Made by a program: the position numbers and the translations under genes | Source: Acidobacteriota bacterium | Lineage (GTDB): Bacteria; Acidobacteriota; Holophagae; Thermotomaculales; Thermotomaculaceae | DNA: 28,769 nt | Reading direction: 5' to 3' | Assembly (NCBI GenBank): GCA_003650445.1 | Contig: QMQE01000005.1 | Span: 1 to 28,769 of the forward strand | Part shown: positions 8,127 to 16,098 of the stretch, in pieces | How positions within the stretch are numbered: position 1 is the stretch's first letter | Layout: each line of letters starts with the position of its first letter | Notes under the pieces: generated by a model | Databases searched by the model: none | Seen by the model: only the letters and a program-made list of their open reading frames with translations | Told to the model about the DNA's origin: nothing

Positions 8127-8603
8127 ATGTCCAACAGGAAATTAATCCGTCCCAATCTGAAAGATGTCAAAGCGAAAATGGGTGCTCCGGAAAGCCGGCC
8201 GCGCCATCAGATAGAATACGGCAGACAAGGCGCTCCCAGCGGCGCAGACCAGCCTCTCCTTTCCCATCCTCTGCTGACCACGGCACGCCGTAAGCAGGCA
8301 CCGCCGGAACAGACCTACGCGGAGAATTTCTACTATCTGAAACAGATGACAAGCAAGACAGTCATTGTCATCATCATGGAAGATGGAGAAGAAATTCGCG
8401 GTATCATTGAATGGTACGACAAAAATTGCCTTAAGGTAAACCGGCTGAAAGAGCCCAATCTCCTCATCATGAAGGCCAAAATAAAGTACATGTACAAGCA
8501 GGAAGAGGAGAGCCGCTCCGCTCGTCGGCGAACCCGTCGCCCGGCAGTAGAAATAAAACGCGAAAAGCCAGACCTTGCCGGTGATGCACCGGATTCTGAA
8601 TAA
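8127..8603 (+). CDS. Hfq/Sm-like RNA-binding protein with long N-terminal extension
   Basis: Of 158 residues, about 64-124 form an Sm/Hfq fold: AENFYYLKQMTSKTVIVII, DGEEIRGIIEWYDKN, then NLLIMKAKIKYMYK. Hfq is a hexameric RNA chaperone that binds small RNAs and A-rich mRNA tracts. The Hfq signature YKH in the second Sm motif reads MKA here, so the canonical uridine-pocket histidine is absent. The N-terminal 63 residues and the basic C-terminal tail (RSARRRTRRP followed by an acidic end) are low in complexity and probably disordered. The start follows AAGGAG by nine bases. True Hfq function is plausible; a diverged paralogue is possible. Confidence 0.8.
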   Translation: MSNRKLIRPNLKDVKAKMGAPESRPRHQIEYGRQGAPSGADQPLLSHPLLTTARRKQAPPEQTYAENFYYLKQMTSKTVIVIIMEDGEEIRGIIEWYDKNCLKVNRLKEPNLLIMKAKIKYMYKQEEESRSARRRTRRPAVEIKREKPDLAGDAPDSE

Positions 8604-8630
8604 CGGGTTCTGCTTTTCCCCTGAACACTC

Positions 8631-9572
8631 ATGAACAAAAAACCCGTTCTTGCCATCACTCCCGGTGACCCCTCCGGTATTGGCCCTGAAATCATCTGCA
8701 AGGCATTGCCTGAGATTCTGGCGTACTGTAAGCCGGTAATTTATGCTTCCCGTCATCTTATGAAAAATGTCGGTAATTGCAAGAATAAAAATCTGGATCT
8801 CGTTGGGGTTAGTGCCCCTGAGCTGGATTGGGAGGCAAGCCCCGGCAGGCTTTCTGCAGTAAACGGGGCGTACGCTGCAAAGGCTATTCGGATGGCGGTT
8901 TCAGACTGTCTTTCCGGCAAATACGACGCGCTGGTAACAGCGCCAATTTCCAAAAAAGCATGGGAACTGGCAGGGATTTCCTACCCGGGGCACACTGAAA
9001 TGCTTCGGGACCTGGCCGGAGTTTCCCGTACGATGATGCTGTTTTACGCACCCGCTTTTTCCGTAATCCTTCACACAATTCATATTCCGCTTTCGCAGGT
9101 TCCGGAAACCGTAACCGGGGAACGAATCGTAAACGGAATCGAGTTTGCGCAGGAGCAATACAGCCGATTGGTTCAACAGCCGTTCGAAATCCGGGTTTGC
9201 GGATTGAACCCCCATGCGGGGGAGCAGGGGCGCCTCGGCATGGAAGACTTTGCGATTGTGGAGGCAGTGAAAATACTTCGGGAAAAAGGAATGGAAATCA
9301 CCGGGCCATTCCCCGCCGACACGCTGTTTTCCCATATCCCGAGGGATGGAAGTGTGCTGGTGTACGCCATGTACCATGATCAGGGATTGGCCCCGATCAA
9401 GACGCTCTATCCCGAGAAATGTGTTAACATTACGCTGGGCCTTCCCTTCATCCGGGCTTCTGTGAGCCATGGGACGGCCTTCGATATTGCAGGGAAAGGA
9501 CGTGCAGATTTCCAGAACCTTCTTGAGACGGTCCGGACCACCGTCCAACTATTGAAAGGGAGGCAACTATGA
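8631..9572 (+). CDS. pdxA: 4-hydroxythreonine-4-phosphate dehydrogenase family protein
   Basis: PdxA oxidises 4-phosphohydroxy-L-threonine with NAD(P)+ in the DXP-dependent route to pyridoxal phosphate. The 313-residue product is of normal length. Motifs are ITPGDPSGIGPE (9-20), TAPISKKA (103-110), YPGHTEML (118-125) and three histidines spaced like the metal ligands of the E. coli enzyme: H151 (HIPLSQV), H195 (NPHAGEQGRLG) and H249 (YHDQG). The ATG lies 27 bp after the hfq-like stop with only a weak SD. The stop overlaps the next start by four bases (ATGA). Related family members act in sugar-acid catabolism, but nothing here points to that. Confidence 0.93.
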   Translation: MNKKPVLAITPGDPSGIGPEIICKALPEILAYCKPVIYASRHLMKNVGNCKNKNLDLVGVSAPELDWEASPGRLSAVNGAYAAKAIRMAVSDCLSGKYDALVTAPISKKAWELAGISYPGHTEMLRDLAGVSRTMMLFYAPAFSVILHTIHIPLSQVPETVTGERIVNGIEFAQEQYSRLVQQPFEIRVCGLNPHAGEQGRLGMEDFAIVEAVKILREKGMEITGPFPADTLFSHIPRDGSVLVYAMYHDQGLAPIKTLYPEKCVNITLGLPFIRASVSHGTAFDIAGKGRADFQNLLETVRTTVQLLKGRQL

Positions 9573-9982
9573 GAGTTAAAACGGTTTCGCTGTTCCTCAT
9601 TACATTTTTTATGGCAGGCTGCCTGGGCGGTCGAATGTACTTTGACAAACCGACCCGGTATGACATTAAGCTGTCCATGTTAAAAATGAAAAAACACTAT
9701 GAAATTGTTCAGCAATGGGTTAAAGGCGAAGGCGGAACTCCGGAAGCCACTACAGACTCTGTGGCTCGAATCCGAACGGAAACCGATTTTCTCCTGAACA
9801 AGCTTCCTTCAAGAAACCCGGAAATTTATCAGGAAAAACTGCGGGATATGCTGCATACCCTCGATTTTCTGGAAGAGAGTGTAAAAGATAATCAGCCGAA
9901 ACGTGCCAAATACCATTTTAACGAGCTGAGGGGTAGCTGCACCAGTTGTCATTTCCGCTATAAAGTCGGCGTAAACTTCTGA
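9569..9982 (+). CDS. predicted haem-c lipoprotein (cytochrome c'-like)
   Basis: The 137-residue product begins with a lipoprotein signal ending in the lipobox FMAGC (C18), so it is expected to be lipid-anchored in the periplasm or outer membrane. A single covalent haem site CTSCH lies near the C-terminus (124-128, GSCTSCHFRYK). The body is mainly helical (about 30-120). A C-terminal haem motif after a helical bundle recalls cytochrome c'-type proteins, but sequence alone does not prove it. Its start overlaps the pdxA stop by four bases and the helicase gene follows after 13 bp, so it is in the same transcription unit. It could carry electrons or sense small ligands; the partner is unknown. 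Confidence 0.75.
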   Translation: MRVKTVSLFLITFFMAGCLGGRMYFDKPTRYDIKLSMLKMKKHYEIVQQWVKGEGGTPEATTDSVARIRTETDFLLNKLPSRNPEIYQEKLRDMLHTLDFLEESVKDNQPKRAKYHFNELRGSCTSCHFRYKVGVNF

Positions 9983-9995
9983 ATCGGCGCTGAAA

Positions 9996-12266
9996 ATGGA
10001 AGACCCGGCCCTTTCGAAGCTCATCGAAAACCTGAAAAGACATCCCTGGCTGGTTCACTATCAACTCATTCCGGCCATGGCTGCGAAGATGGCTCCCATG
10101 CCGGAACCATTACGGCCTGAAATCGCAGATGGGCTACGCTCATTCGGGATTGAGTCCCTTTACAGCCATCAGGCAAAGGCCTTTTCTCTTGCCGAGTCCG
10201 GTAAGAATGTGGTGATTGTTACCCCTACAGCATCGGGTAAGACCCTCTGTTACAACCTACCGGTTTTAAACCGGATTGCCGCAGACCCGGAAAGTCGTGC
10301 TGCCTTTCTCTTCCCCACCAAGGCGCTTTCACGGGACCAGATGGCGGGGTTATTGAACCTGTCTGAAGCATCCGGGATTCATGTGAAATGTGACGTGTAC
10401 GATGGAGATACCCCTGGTGACACAAGGGGTGCCATCCGGAAAAATGCCCAGGTACTGATTACCAACCCGGATATGATTCACCAGGCCATTCTGCCTCACC
10501 ATCCCAAGTGGAAACAGGCACTGGAATCTTTGAAATACATTGTAATTGACGAAATGCACACCTATACCGGGGTATTTGGCAGCCATTTTGCCAATGTAAT
10601 CCGCCGCCTGAAGCGAATTTGCCGGTTTTACGGCGCAGACCCGGTGTTCATCTGTTGCTCGGCCACCATTGCAAATCCCCTGGAGCTTGCGGAAGAACTC
10701 TGTGAAGAGAAATTTACATTGATTGATGAAACCGGGGCACCCTCTTCGGCAAAACATTTTTTTCTCGTGAATCCGCCCATTGTAAATCCTGATCTCGGAA
10801 TTCGCAAAAGCTACATCGAAACAGCGGTTCAATTTATGATGAAATTCATTGAGCATGACATATCTGCCATCGGGTTTGCCCGTACAAGGCTGGCAGTCGA
10901 AGTATTGACAAAGTACTTGAAAGACCGGGCACCGGTCACCAAAAAGGACAGTATCACCGGGTATCGGGGAGGCTACCTTCCAGGTGAGCGGCGTAAGATT
11001 GAAAAAGCGGTGCGGAGTGGTCAATTGAAATTCATTCTGTCCACCAACGCGCTGGAGCTTGGAATTGACATCGGCACTCTCCAGGGCTCGGTACTGGCCG
11101 GTTATCCCGGCACCATTGCCAGTACACTGCAGCAGTCCGGCCGTGCCGGTAGAAAGGAGGGAGATGCCGTTTCGGTCCTCATTGCCTCCAACCTGCCGGT
11201 GGATCAGTTTATTGTCGGCCACCCCGATTACCTCTTCGGCCGTTCTGCGGAACATGGCAGGATCAATCCCGACAACCCTGAAATCCTGTTCAGCCACCTG
11301 GCGTGTGCCGCCTTTGAACTGCCGGTGGTGGATGGTGAAAAACTGGGTACCGTGTCCACCGGGCCGGCAATGGAACAGATGGCGGACATGGAACTGGTCA
11401 ACCACTTCGGAGATAAATGGCACTGGATCGGAGACAGCTATCCGGCGGCAGAATTCTCACTTCGCTCGGTGACCAATGAAAACTTTGTCGTCATTGACAA
11501 GTCGGGAAAGGGCAACCGGGTCATTGCCGAAGTGGACTACACGGCGGCGCACACAACTTTGTACGAACAGGCGATCTACATGCTTCAAGGCGGTCTCTAC
11601 CAGGTGGAGGAACTGGACTACGAGAACCGAAAGGCATACGTTCGCAAGGTACAGTCCGATTACTATACCGACGCCATTGATCACACCCACCTGAACATTC
11701 TCGCAGTGGAAAGAACGCTGAACGCGGGATTTCATCAGGTCAATCTCGGGGATGTCCATGTGCTGACCCGGGTTACCGGTTACAAAAAAATTAAATTCTA
11801 CACCAACGAAAACGTCGGCTACGGCGAAGTGAAGCTGCCGGATCTGGAGATTCACACCAGCGCCTTCTGGGTCACCCTGTCGGAGGAACTGCAGGAACAA
11901 CTCGGTATCTGTCGAACGGATTTTACCGAGACCCTTTCCGGCCTGCTCTATGCCCTGAAAACCGTTTCCGCCATTCACCTGATGAGCAATGTTCGAGACC
12001 TGGGTAGTGCCATGCAGGTGGATGACACTGTTTCTCCTCAGCAGTTTTCTCTTTTCATCTACGACCGCTATCCCGGTGGTATCGGACTGAGCAACGAACT
12101 GTTCCAGATACGCTCCGAAATCTTTGAGGCGGCAAGAAAACTGGTGCAATCCTGCCGCTGCGATAGCGGCTGCCCCTCCTGCATCGGCAGCCGTACCTCA
12201 GAAACCGGCAACATCAAAAGCAATGCAGTTGCACTGCTCGCCCTCCTTGCCGCGAGGGACAAGTAG
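9996..12266 (+). CDS. DEAD/DEAH-box helicase with DUF1998 domain (MrfA/YprA-like)
   Basis: The 756-residue protein is an ATP-dependent superfamily 2 helicase. The Walker A is TPTASGKT (76-83), motif II reads DEMH about 185, motif III SATI about 225 and motif VI QQSGRAGR about 385. The C-terminal DUF1998 region holds the zinc-binding-like cysteines CRCDSGCPSC (about 720-729). B. subtilis MrfA, of the same architecture, is a 3'-5' DNA helicase acting with the nuclease MrfB in repair of mitomycin damage; no mrfB is seen next to it here. Motif I, VI and the Cys cluster are intact. The start is 13 bp after the preceding stop. Confidence 0.9.
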   Translation: MEDPALSKLIENLKRHPWLVHYQLIPAMAAKMAPMPEPLRPEIADGLRSFGIESLYSHQAKAFSLAESGKNVVIVTPTASGKTLCYNLPVLNRIAADPESRAAFLFPTKALSRDQMAGLLNLSEASGIHVKCDVYDGDTPGDTRGAIRKNAQVLITNPDMIHQAILPHHPKWKQALESLKYIVIDEMHTYTGVFGSHFANVIRRLKRICRFYGADPVFICCSATIANPLELAEELCEEKFTLIDETGAPSSAKHFFLVNPPIVNPDLGIRKSYIETAVQFMMKFIEHDISAIGFARTRLAVEVLTKYLKDRAPVTKKDSITGYRGGYLPGERRKIEKAVRSGQLKFILSTNALELGIDIGTLQGSVLAGYPGTIASTLQQSGRAGRKEGDAVSVLIASNLPVDQFIVGHPDYLFGRSAEHGRINPDNPEILFSHLACAAFELPVVDGEKLGTVSTGPAMEQMADMELVNHFGDKWHWIGDSYPAAEFSLRSVTNENFVVIDKSGKGNRVIAEVDYTAAHTTLYEQAIYMLQGGLYQVEELDYENRKAYVRKVQSDYYTDAIDHTHLNILAVERTLNAGFHQVNLGDVHVLTRVTGYKKIKFYTNENVGYGEVKLPDLEIHTSAFWVTLSEELQEQLGICRTDFTETLSGLLYALKTVSAIHLMSNVRDLGSAMQVDDTVSPQQFSLFIYDRYPGGIGLSNELFQIRSEIFEAARKLVQSCRCDSGCPSCIGSRTSETGNIKSNAVALLALLAARDK

Positions 12267-12273
12267 AAGGGGA

Positions 12274-12315
12274 GTGATGGGTGATGCCGTGCCTCCGGTA
12301 CTGTGATGGGTGATG
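12274..12315. repeat. direct repeat GTGATGGGTGATG, two copies
   Basis: The 13-bp sequence occurs at 12274-12286 and again at 12303-12315, a period of 29 bp, just after the helicase gene. Each copy is itself built of GTGATGG-like units. No function is apparent. Confidence 0.7.
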
Positions 12316-12428
12316 AGTCGGGGAAAAGAGGAGAAAAGAATCTTTCACAAAGAACGTTGAGCTCTAAGGGAGGGGTGGAAAAAGCATGGGAGAATAGCCA
12401 ATCCCCTTCTTTCACGCATTTGCACTGT

Positions 12429-12478
12429 TCTGTCCCCTGCTCTGCCCCCTGCTCCAACTCCTACTCCAATTCCTTGTT
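12429..12478. repeat. C/T-rich tandem repeat tract
   Basis: TCTGTCCCCTGC (12429-12440) is followed at once by TCTGCCCCCTGC (12441-12452). Degenerate CTCC/ACTCC units continue to about 12478. This simple-sequence tract has almost no G on the plus strand. With the repeat at 12274-12315 it fills most of the 283-bp gap between the helicase and add genes; I see no gene in that gap. Confidence 0.65.
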
Positions 12479-12502
12479 CCCGGTGAACAGTTTACACCGG
12501 GG
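12478..12502. promoter_or_regulatory. perfect inverted repeat overlapping the add promoter (putative operator)
   Basis: CCCCGGTG (12478-12485) and CACCGGGG (12495-12502) are perfect inverted copies around nine bases. The right arm overlaps the -35 element, a usual place for a repressor site. It could also fold as a hairpin. No regulator gene is adjacent. Confidence 0.5.
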
Positions 12503-12520
12503 GGTGCCGTGGGCTATAAT
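12491..12520 (+). promoter_or_regulatory. sigma70-type promoter of the adenosine deaminase gene
   Basis: TTTACA (12491-12496), an 18-bp spacer and a perfect TATAAT (12515-12520) lie 29 bp upstream of the ATG at 12550. Confidence 0.7.
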
Positions 12521-12549
12521 GCCTTCAACAAAAGCATCAGGGAGGGTGT

Positions 12550-13659
12550 ATGTCCAATGCGAATGAATATCAGACAGGATTGAAAGAGTACAAATGCGAT
12601 ACGGAACCGAGGAAGGATGAGGCGGATGCTGTGGAAATCACTGAATCGCTGGTTCGGAAGTTGCCGAAGGTGGAGCTTCATTGCCACCTCGATGGGAGTA
12701 TGCGGTTTGAAACGGTGCTGCAACTGGCGGAAGAACAGAAAGTTAAGTTGCCCTCCGACGATCCGGATAAGCTGCAAAAAATGCTCCAGCCGGGTTTTGA
12801 CTGTAAGAGCCTTGTCGATTATCTGAAGGCGTTTGACATTACCTTAAGCGTTTTGCAGCAGCCGGAAGCGCTGACCCGGGCTGCCTATGAGCTGATTGAG
12901 GATGTGGCGAAGGAAAATGTCAAGTATATTGAGGTTCGTTATTCTCCTATTCTTCACCAGCAGCAGGATATGAATCTGGCGGTGATTCTGGACGCGGTGC
13001 TGGAGGGGCTTCGCCTCGGCGAGCGGGATTTCGGGGTGAAAAGCGGGGTGATTGTCTGCGGAATCCGGAATATTGACCCGAAGTTTTCCATGCGCCTTGC
13101 GGAGCTGTCGGTTGCATATAAGAATAAAGGTGTGGTGGCATTTGACCTGGCCGGTGCCGAAGAGGATTATCCGGCACGGGAACACCAGGATGCCTTCCAC
13201 CTGATTTTGAAGAATAATATTAATTCAACTGTCCATGCGGGGGAAGCCTACGGCCCCGAAAGCATCCACCAGGCGATTCATTACTGCGGCTCCCACCGGA
13301 TCGGCCATGGGACAAGGTTGTTTGAAAACGGGGATCTTCTGAACTACGTCAATGATCACCGGATTCCCCTGGAAATCTGTCTGTCCAGTAATATCCAGAC
13401 CAAGGCGGTACCGACATTTGAGGATCACCCTGTCCGCCTTTACTATGACCTGGGGTTGCGCATTACCTTGAACACGGATAACCGGCTGGTTTCCGATACC
13501 GACCTGACCAAAGAATTTATGATTGCCCATCAGTATTACGGATTTACGCTGGAAGAGATGAAGGATGTTATTATTCAGAGCTTTAAGTCCGCGTTCCTCC
13601 CCTATCGCGAGAAGCGGCAGTTGATTCGGGAAGTATTATTGGAATTGGACAATTTTTAA
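12550..13659 (+). CDS. add: adenosine deaminase family protein
   Basis: The enzyme would hydrolyse adenosine or deoxyadenosine to inosine and ammonia in purine salvage. The 369-residue product has the family's zinc and catalytic motifs in order: ELHCHLDGS (H44, H46), STVHAGEAYG (H229), RIGHGTR about 252 and LNTDNR about 312. The last replaces the NTDDP of animal enzymes; I recall the NTDN form in some bacterial deaminases. A GGGAGG precedes the start. Residues 1-28 are a polar extension. The related adenine and aminodeoxyfutalosine deaminases cannot be fully excluded. It has its own promoter and no operon partner. Confidence 0.87.
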   Translation: MSNANEYQTGLKEYKCDTEPRKDEADAVEITESLVRKLPKVELHCHLDGSMRFETVLQLAEEQKVKLPSDDPDKLQKMLQPGFDCKSLVDYLKAFDITLSVLQQPEALTRAAYELIEDVAKENVKYIEVRYSPILHQQQDMNLAVILDAVLEGLRLGERDFGVKSGVIVCGIRNIDPKFSMRLAELSVAYKNKGVVAFDLAGAEEDYPAREHQDAFHLILKNNINSTVHAGEAYGPESIHQAIHYCGSHRIGHGTRLFENGDLLNYVNDHRIPLEICLSSNIQTKAVPTFEDHPVRLYYDLGLRITLNTDNRLVSDTDLTKEFMIAHQYYGFTLEEMKDVIIQSFKSAFLPYREKRQLIREVLLELDNF

Positions 13660-13696
13660 CCGGAATAAAGTGTGCTACAATTCTTTGATTTTAGTG

Positions 13697-13720
13697 AATG
13701 GCCATTCGCTTATGGCCATT
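13697..13720 (+). promoter_or_regulatory. inverted repeat in the sucC leader
   Basis: AATGGCCAT (13697-13705) and ATGGCCATT (13712-13720) are perfect inverted copies around six bases. GAATGGCCATTC (13696-13707) is in addition a 12-bp palindrome on its own, and ATGGCCAT (13712-13719) an 8-bp one. The element lies eight bases before the sucC SD. No T-run follows, so it is not an intrinsic terminator. It may be a pair of operator half-sites or a leader hairpin. I could not place a convincing promoter here. Confidence 0.45.
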
Positions 13721-13740
13721 GATATAACAAGGAGGATACG

Positions 13741-14901
13741 TTGAAAATCCACGAGTATCAAGCCAAAGCCATTCTCCGAAGCTTCGGTGTCCCCACCCCT
13801 GAGGGTGAAGTGGCCGAGACTCCGGACCAGGCAAAAGCCATTGCCGAGAAGCTCGGCGGCGGTGTTGTCGTTGTCAAAGCCCAGATTCATGCGGGCGGAC
13901 GCGGAAAGGGCGGTGGAGTGAAGCTGGCAAAGAACCCGGAAGAAGCCTTTGAACTTGCCGGAAAAATTATCGGAATGAATCTGGTGACCCACCAGACCGG
14001 ACCGGAAGGGAAAAAGGTCAACAAGGTTCTCGTGGAACAGGGACTGGATATTGCCAACGAACTGTATGCCGGCATTGTGATTGACCGGGGCAGCGGGAAG
14101 CCGGTTGTGATGGCTTCCAGCGAGGGTGGAATGGAGATTGAGGAAGTGGCGGCCAATTCCCCTGAAAAAATCCTGAAAGAGTATGTGGACGTGGAACACG
14201 GCCTGCAGCCTTTTCAGGCACGGAACCTGGCATTCGGCCTGGGGCTGAGCCCGGCCGTGGCGAAAAAGGCGGTGCCGTTTTTCATGAAGCTGTACCGGGC
14301 TTTTGAAGCTAAAGATGCTTCACTGATGGAAATCAATCCCTTGATTGTAACCGGTGACGGCAATGTTCTGGCACTGGATGCCAAAATGAACTTCGATGAC
14401 AACGCCATGTTCCGCCATCCGGACCTGCCGGAACTCCGGGATATTACAGAAGAAAACCCTTATGAAGTTGAAGCATCCAAATATGATCTGAACTTCATCA
14501 AGCTGGATGGGAACGTGGGCTGCATGGTCAACGGTGCCGGGCTGGCAATGGCAACGATGGACATCATCAAGCTGGCAGGTGAAGCGCCTGCTAATTTCCT
14601 CGACGTGGGTGGTGCGGCAAATGCAGAACGGGTGGAGCATGCATTCCGGCTGATTCTTTCTGACCCGGCAGTCAAGGCAGTTTTGATCAACATTTTTGGT
14701 GGAATCGTTCGCTGTGATATGGTTGCTACCGGTATTGTGGAAGCCGCAAAAAAGGTTGGCGTGAAAGTTCCCATCGTTATCCGGCTTCAGGGAACCAACG
14801 CGAAGGAAGGATCTGAAATCCTGAAACAGTCCGGTTTGAACTTCTCCGTAGCGTCGGAGTTGGAAGAAGCTGCCGAGAAAGTGGCAGCGGTTGTGAAGTG
14901 A
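13741..14901 (+). CDS. sucC: succinyl-CoA synthetase, beta subunit (ADP/GDP-forming)
   Basis: With SucD it interconverts succinyl-CoA plus NDP and succinate plus NTP in the TCA cycle. The 386 residues match family length. The ATP-grasp domain begins MKIHEYQAKAILRSFGVPTP and has QIHAGGRGKGGGVKLAK near 50-65, EINPLIVTGDG about 200, and the CoA-ligase part with INIFGGIVRCD about 320. The start codon is TTG, five bases after a strong AAGGAGG, and there is no ATG alternative at the conserved N-terminus. It is the first gene of the seven-gene suc-kor-ndk operon; sucD follows after 15 bp. Confidence 0.97.
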   Translation: MKIHEYQAKAILRSFGVPTPEGEVAETPDQAKAIAEKLGGGVVVVKAQIHAGGRGKGGGVKLAKNPEEAFELAGKIIGMNLVTHQTGPEGKKVNKVLVEQGLDIANELYAGIVIDRGSGKPVVMASSEGGMEIEEVAANSPEKILKEYVDVEHGLQPFQARNLAFGLGLSPAVAKKAVPFFMKLYRAFEAKDASLMEINPLIVTGDGNVLALDAKMNFDDNAMFRHPDLPELRDITEENPYEVEASKYDLNFIKLDGNVGCMVNGAGLAMATMDIIKLAGEAPANFLDVGGAANAERVEHAFRLILSDPAVKAVLINIFGGIVRCDMVATGIVEAAKKVGVKVPIVIRLQGTNAKEGSEILKQSGLNFSVASELEEAAEKVAAVVK

Positions 14902-14916
14902 GAGTGGAGGCATAAC

Positions 14917-15789
14917 ATGGCAATTTTAGTCAACGAAGATTCCAGAATTGTGGTTCAGGGAATAACCGGCGGAGAGGGAAGCTTCCACACAAAACAGTGC
15001 ATTGATTACGGCACAAAGATTGTGGCCGGTGTTACCCCGGGAAAAGGCGGACAGGAAGTCCAGGGTGTTCCGGTTTACAATACGGTACGGGAAGCCCGGG
15101 ATAAACAGAATGCAAATGTTTCTTTGATTTTTGTTCCCCCCGCGTTTGCGGCGGATGCCATCATGGAAGCAGCGGATGCCGGTATCGAGGTGATTATCTG
15201 CATCACCGAAGGGATTCCGACTATTGATATGATTCATGTCAAAAATTATTTGAAAGACAAAAATTCAAGGCTCGTGGGCCCCAACTGCCCCGGCGTGATT
15301 ACACCGGGTGTGGCAAAGGTTGGCATTATGCCGGGTTTCATTCATAAAAAAGGCTCCATTGGTGTGATTTCACGCAGCGGAACCCTGACCTATGAAGCGG
15401 TGAGCCAGCTGAGCAGCCGTGGGCTGGGCCAGTCGACCTGCATCGGCATTGGGGGTGATCCCATCATCGGTTCTCCCTTCATTGACCTGTTGAAGCTTTT
15501 CCAGGAGGACCCCGATACGGAAGGCATCGTGATGATTGGTGAAATCGGCGGCAGTGCGGAAGAGGAAGCGGCGGCTTTCATCAAAGAAAACGTGACTAAG
15601 CCTGTTGTCAGTTTCATTGCCGGCCAGACCGCACCCAAGGGGAAGCGAATGGGCCATGCCGGCGCAATCATTGCCGGCGGAAAGGGAACTGCCAAAGAAA
15701 AAATGGAAGCACTGGCTGCGGCTGGTATTCATGTGGCCAAGAGCCCTGCCGATATCGGCGAGACCATGGTCCGTGCGCTGGGCAAATAA
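14917..15789 (+). CDS. sucD: succinyl-CoA synthetase, alpha subunit
   Basis: This subunit binds CoA and carries the phosphohistidine intermediate of succinyl-CoA synthetase. The 290-residue product shows the CoA-binding N-terminal Rossmann domain (VQGITGGEGSFHTKQC, 13-28), GPNCPGVITPG (121-131), and the active-site histidine H247 in GKRMGHAGAI, matching H246 of the E. coli protein. A GGAGG precedes the ATG. It is 15 bp after sucC and 30 bp before the ferredoxin gene. Confidence 0.97.
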   Translation: MAILVNEDSRIVVQGITGGEGSFHTKQCIDYGTKIVAGVTPGKGGQEVQGVPVYNTVREARDKQNANVSLIFVPPAFAADAIMEAADAGIEVIICITEGIPTIDMIHVKNYLKDKNSRLVGPNCPGVITPGVAKVGIMPGFIHKKGSIGVISRSGTLTYEAVSQLSSRGLGQSTCIGIGGDPIIGSPFIDLLKLFQEDPDTEGIVMIGEIGGSAEEEAAAFIKENVTKPVVSFIAGQTAPKGKRMGHAGAIIAGGKGTAKEKMEALAAAGIHVAKSPADIGETMVRALGK

Positions 15790-15819
15790 GCCCGGCCAAT
15801 AAACGGGAGGACCAAGCCA

Positions 15820-16098
15820 ATGACAAATGAAGACAAGGCTGTCAATGAAAAGGCACTGACGCGGCGAAAAAAGCCCAGCAAAGTTCCCCACAAGGTACAC
15901 GTCTATACAGACCTCTGTAAAGGGTGCGGAATCTGCGTGTCAGTTTGTCCAACGGGAACGCTTCAGTTAGAAGATTATGCGTTTTCAGTATTCGGTGTCA
16001 CCTCCTCGGTGGACGCTGAAGAATACTGCATCGGATGCAAAACCTGTGAGATGCGGTGTCCGGACTTCGCCATTCGCATTGACGAGGAGGAATCATGA
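15820..16098 (+). CDS. korD: 2-oxoacid:ferredoxin oxidoreductase, delta (ferredoxin) subunit
   Basis: The 92-residue protein has two 4Fe-4S motifs, CKGCGICVSVCP (33-44) and CIGCKTCEMRCP (70-81). It is the electron-transfer subunit of the four-part 2-oxoglutarate:ferredoxin oxidoreductase (OorD/KorD). The first 25 residues are polar and basic. The ATG follows GGGAGG, and the stop overlaps the korA start by four bases, suggesting translational coupling. Confidence 0.92.
   Translation: MTNEDKAVNEKALTRRKKPSKVPHKVHVYTDLCKGCGICVSVCPTGTLQLEDYAFSVFGVTSSVDAEEYCIGCKTCEMRCPDFAIRIDEEES

Noticed and set aside
10350..11423. Long antisense frame (357 codons) under the helicase gene
   Set aside because: It is a shadow of the coding frame on the other strand, with a cysteine- and histidine-rich composition and no domain.
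12303..12566. 87-codon plus-strand ORF in the gap before add
   Set aside because: It reads through the C/T repeat and the add promoter and overlaps the add start; composition is low complexity.
13697..13720. Intrinsic terminator between add and sucC
   Set aside because: The hairpin is not followed by a T-run and lies directly before the SD.
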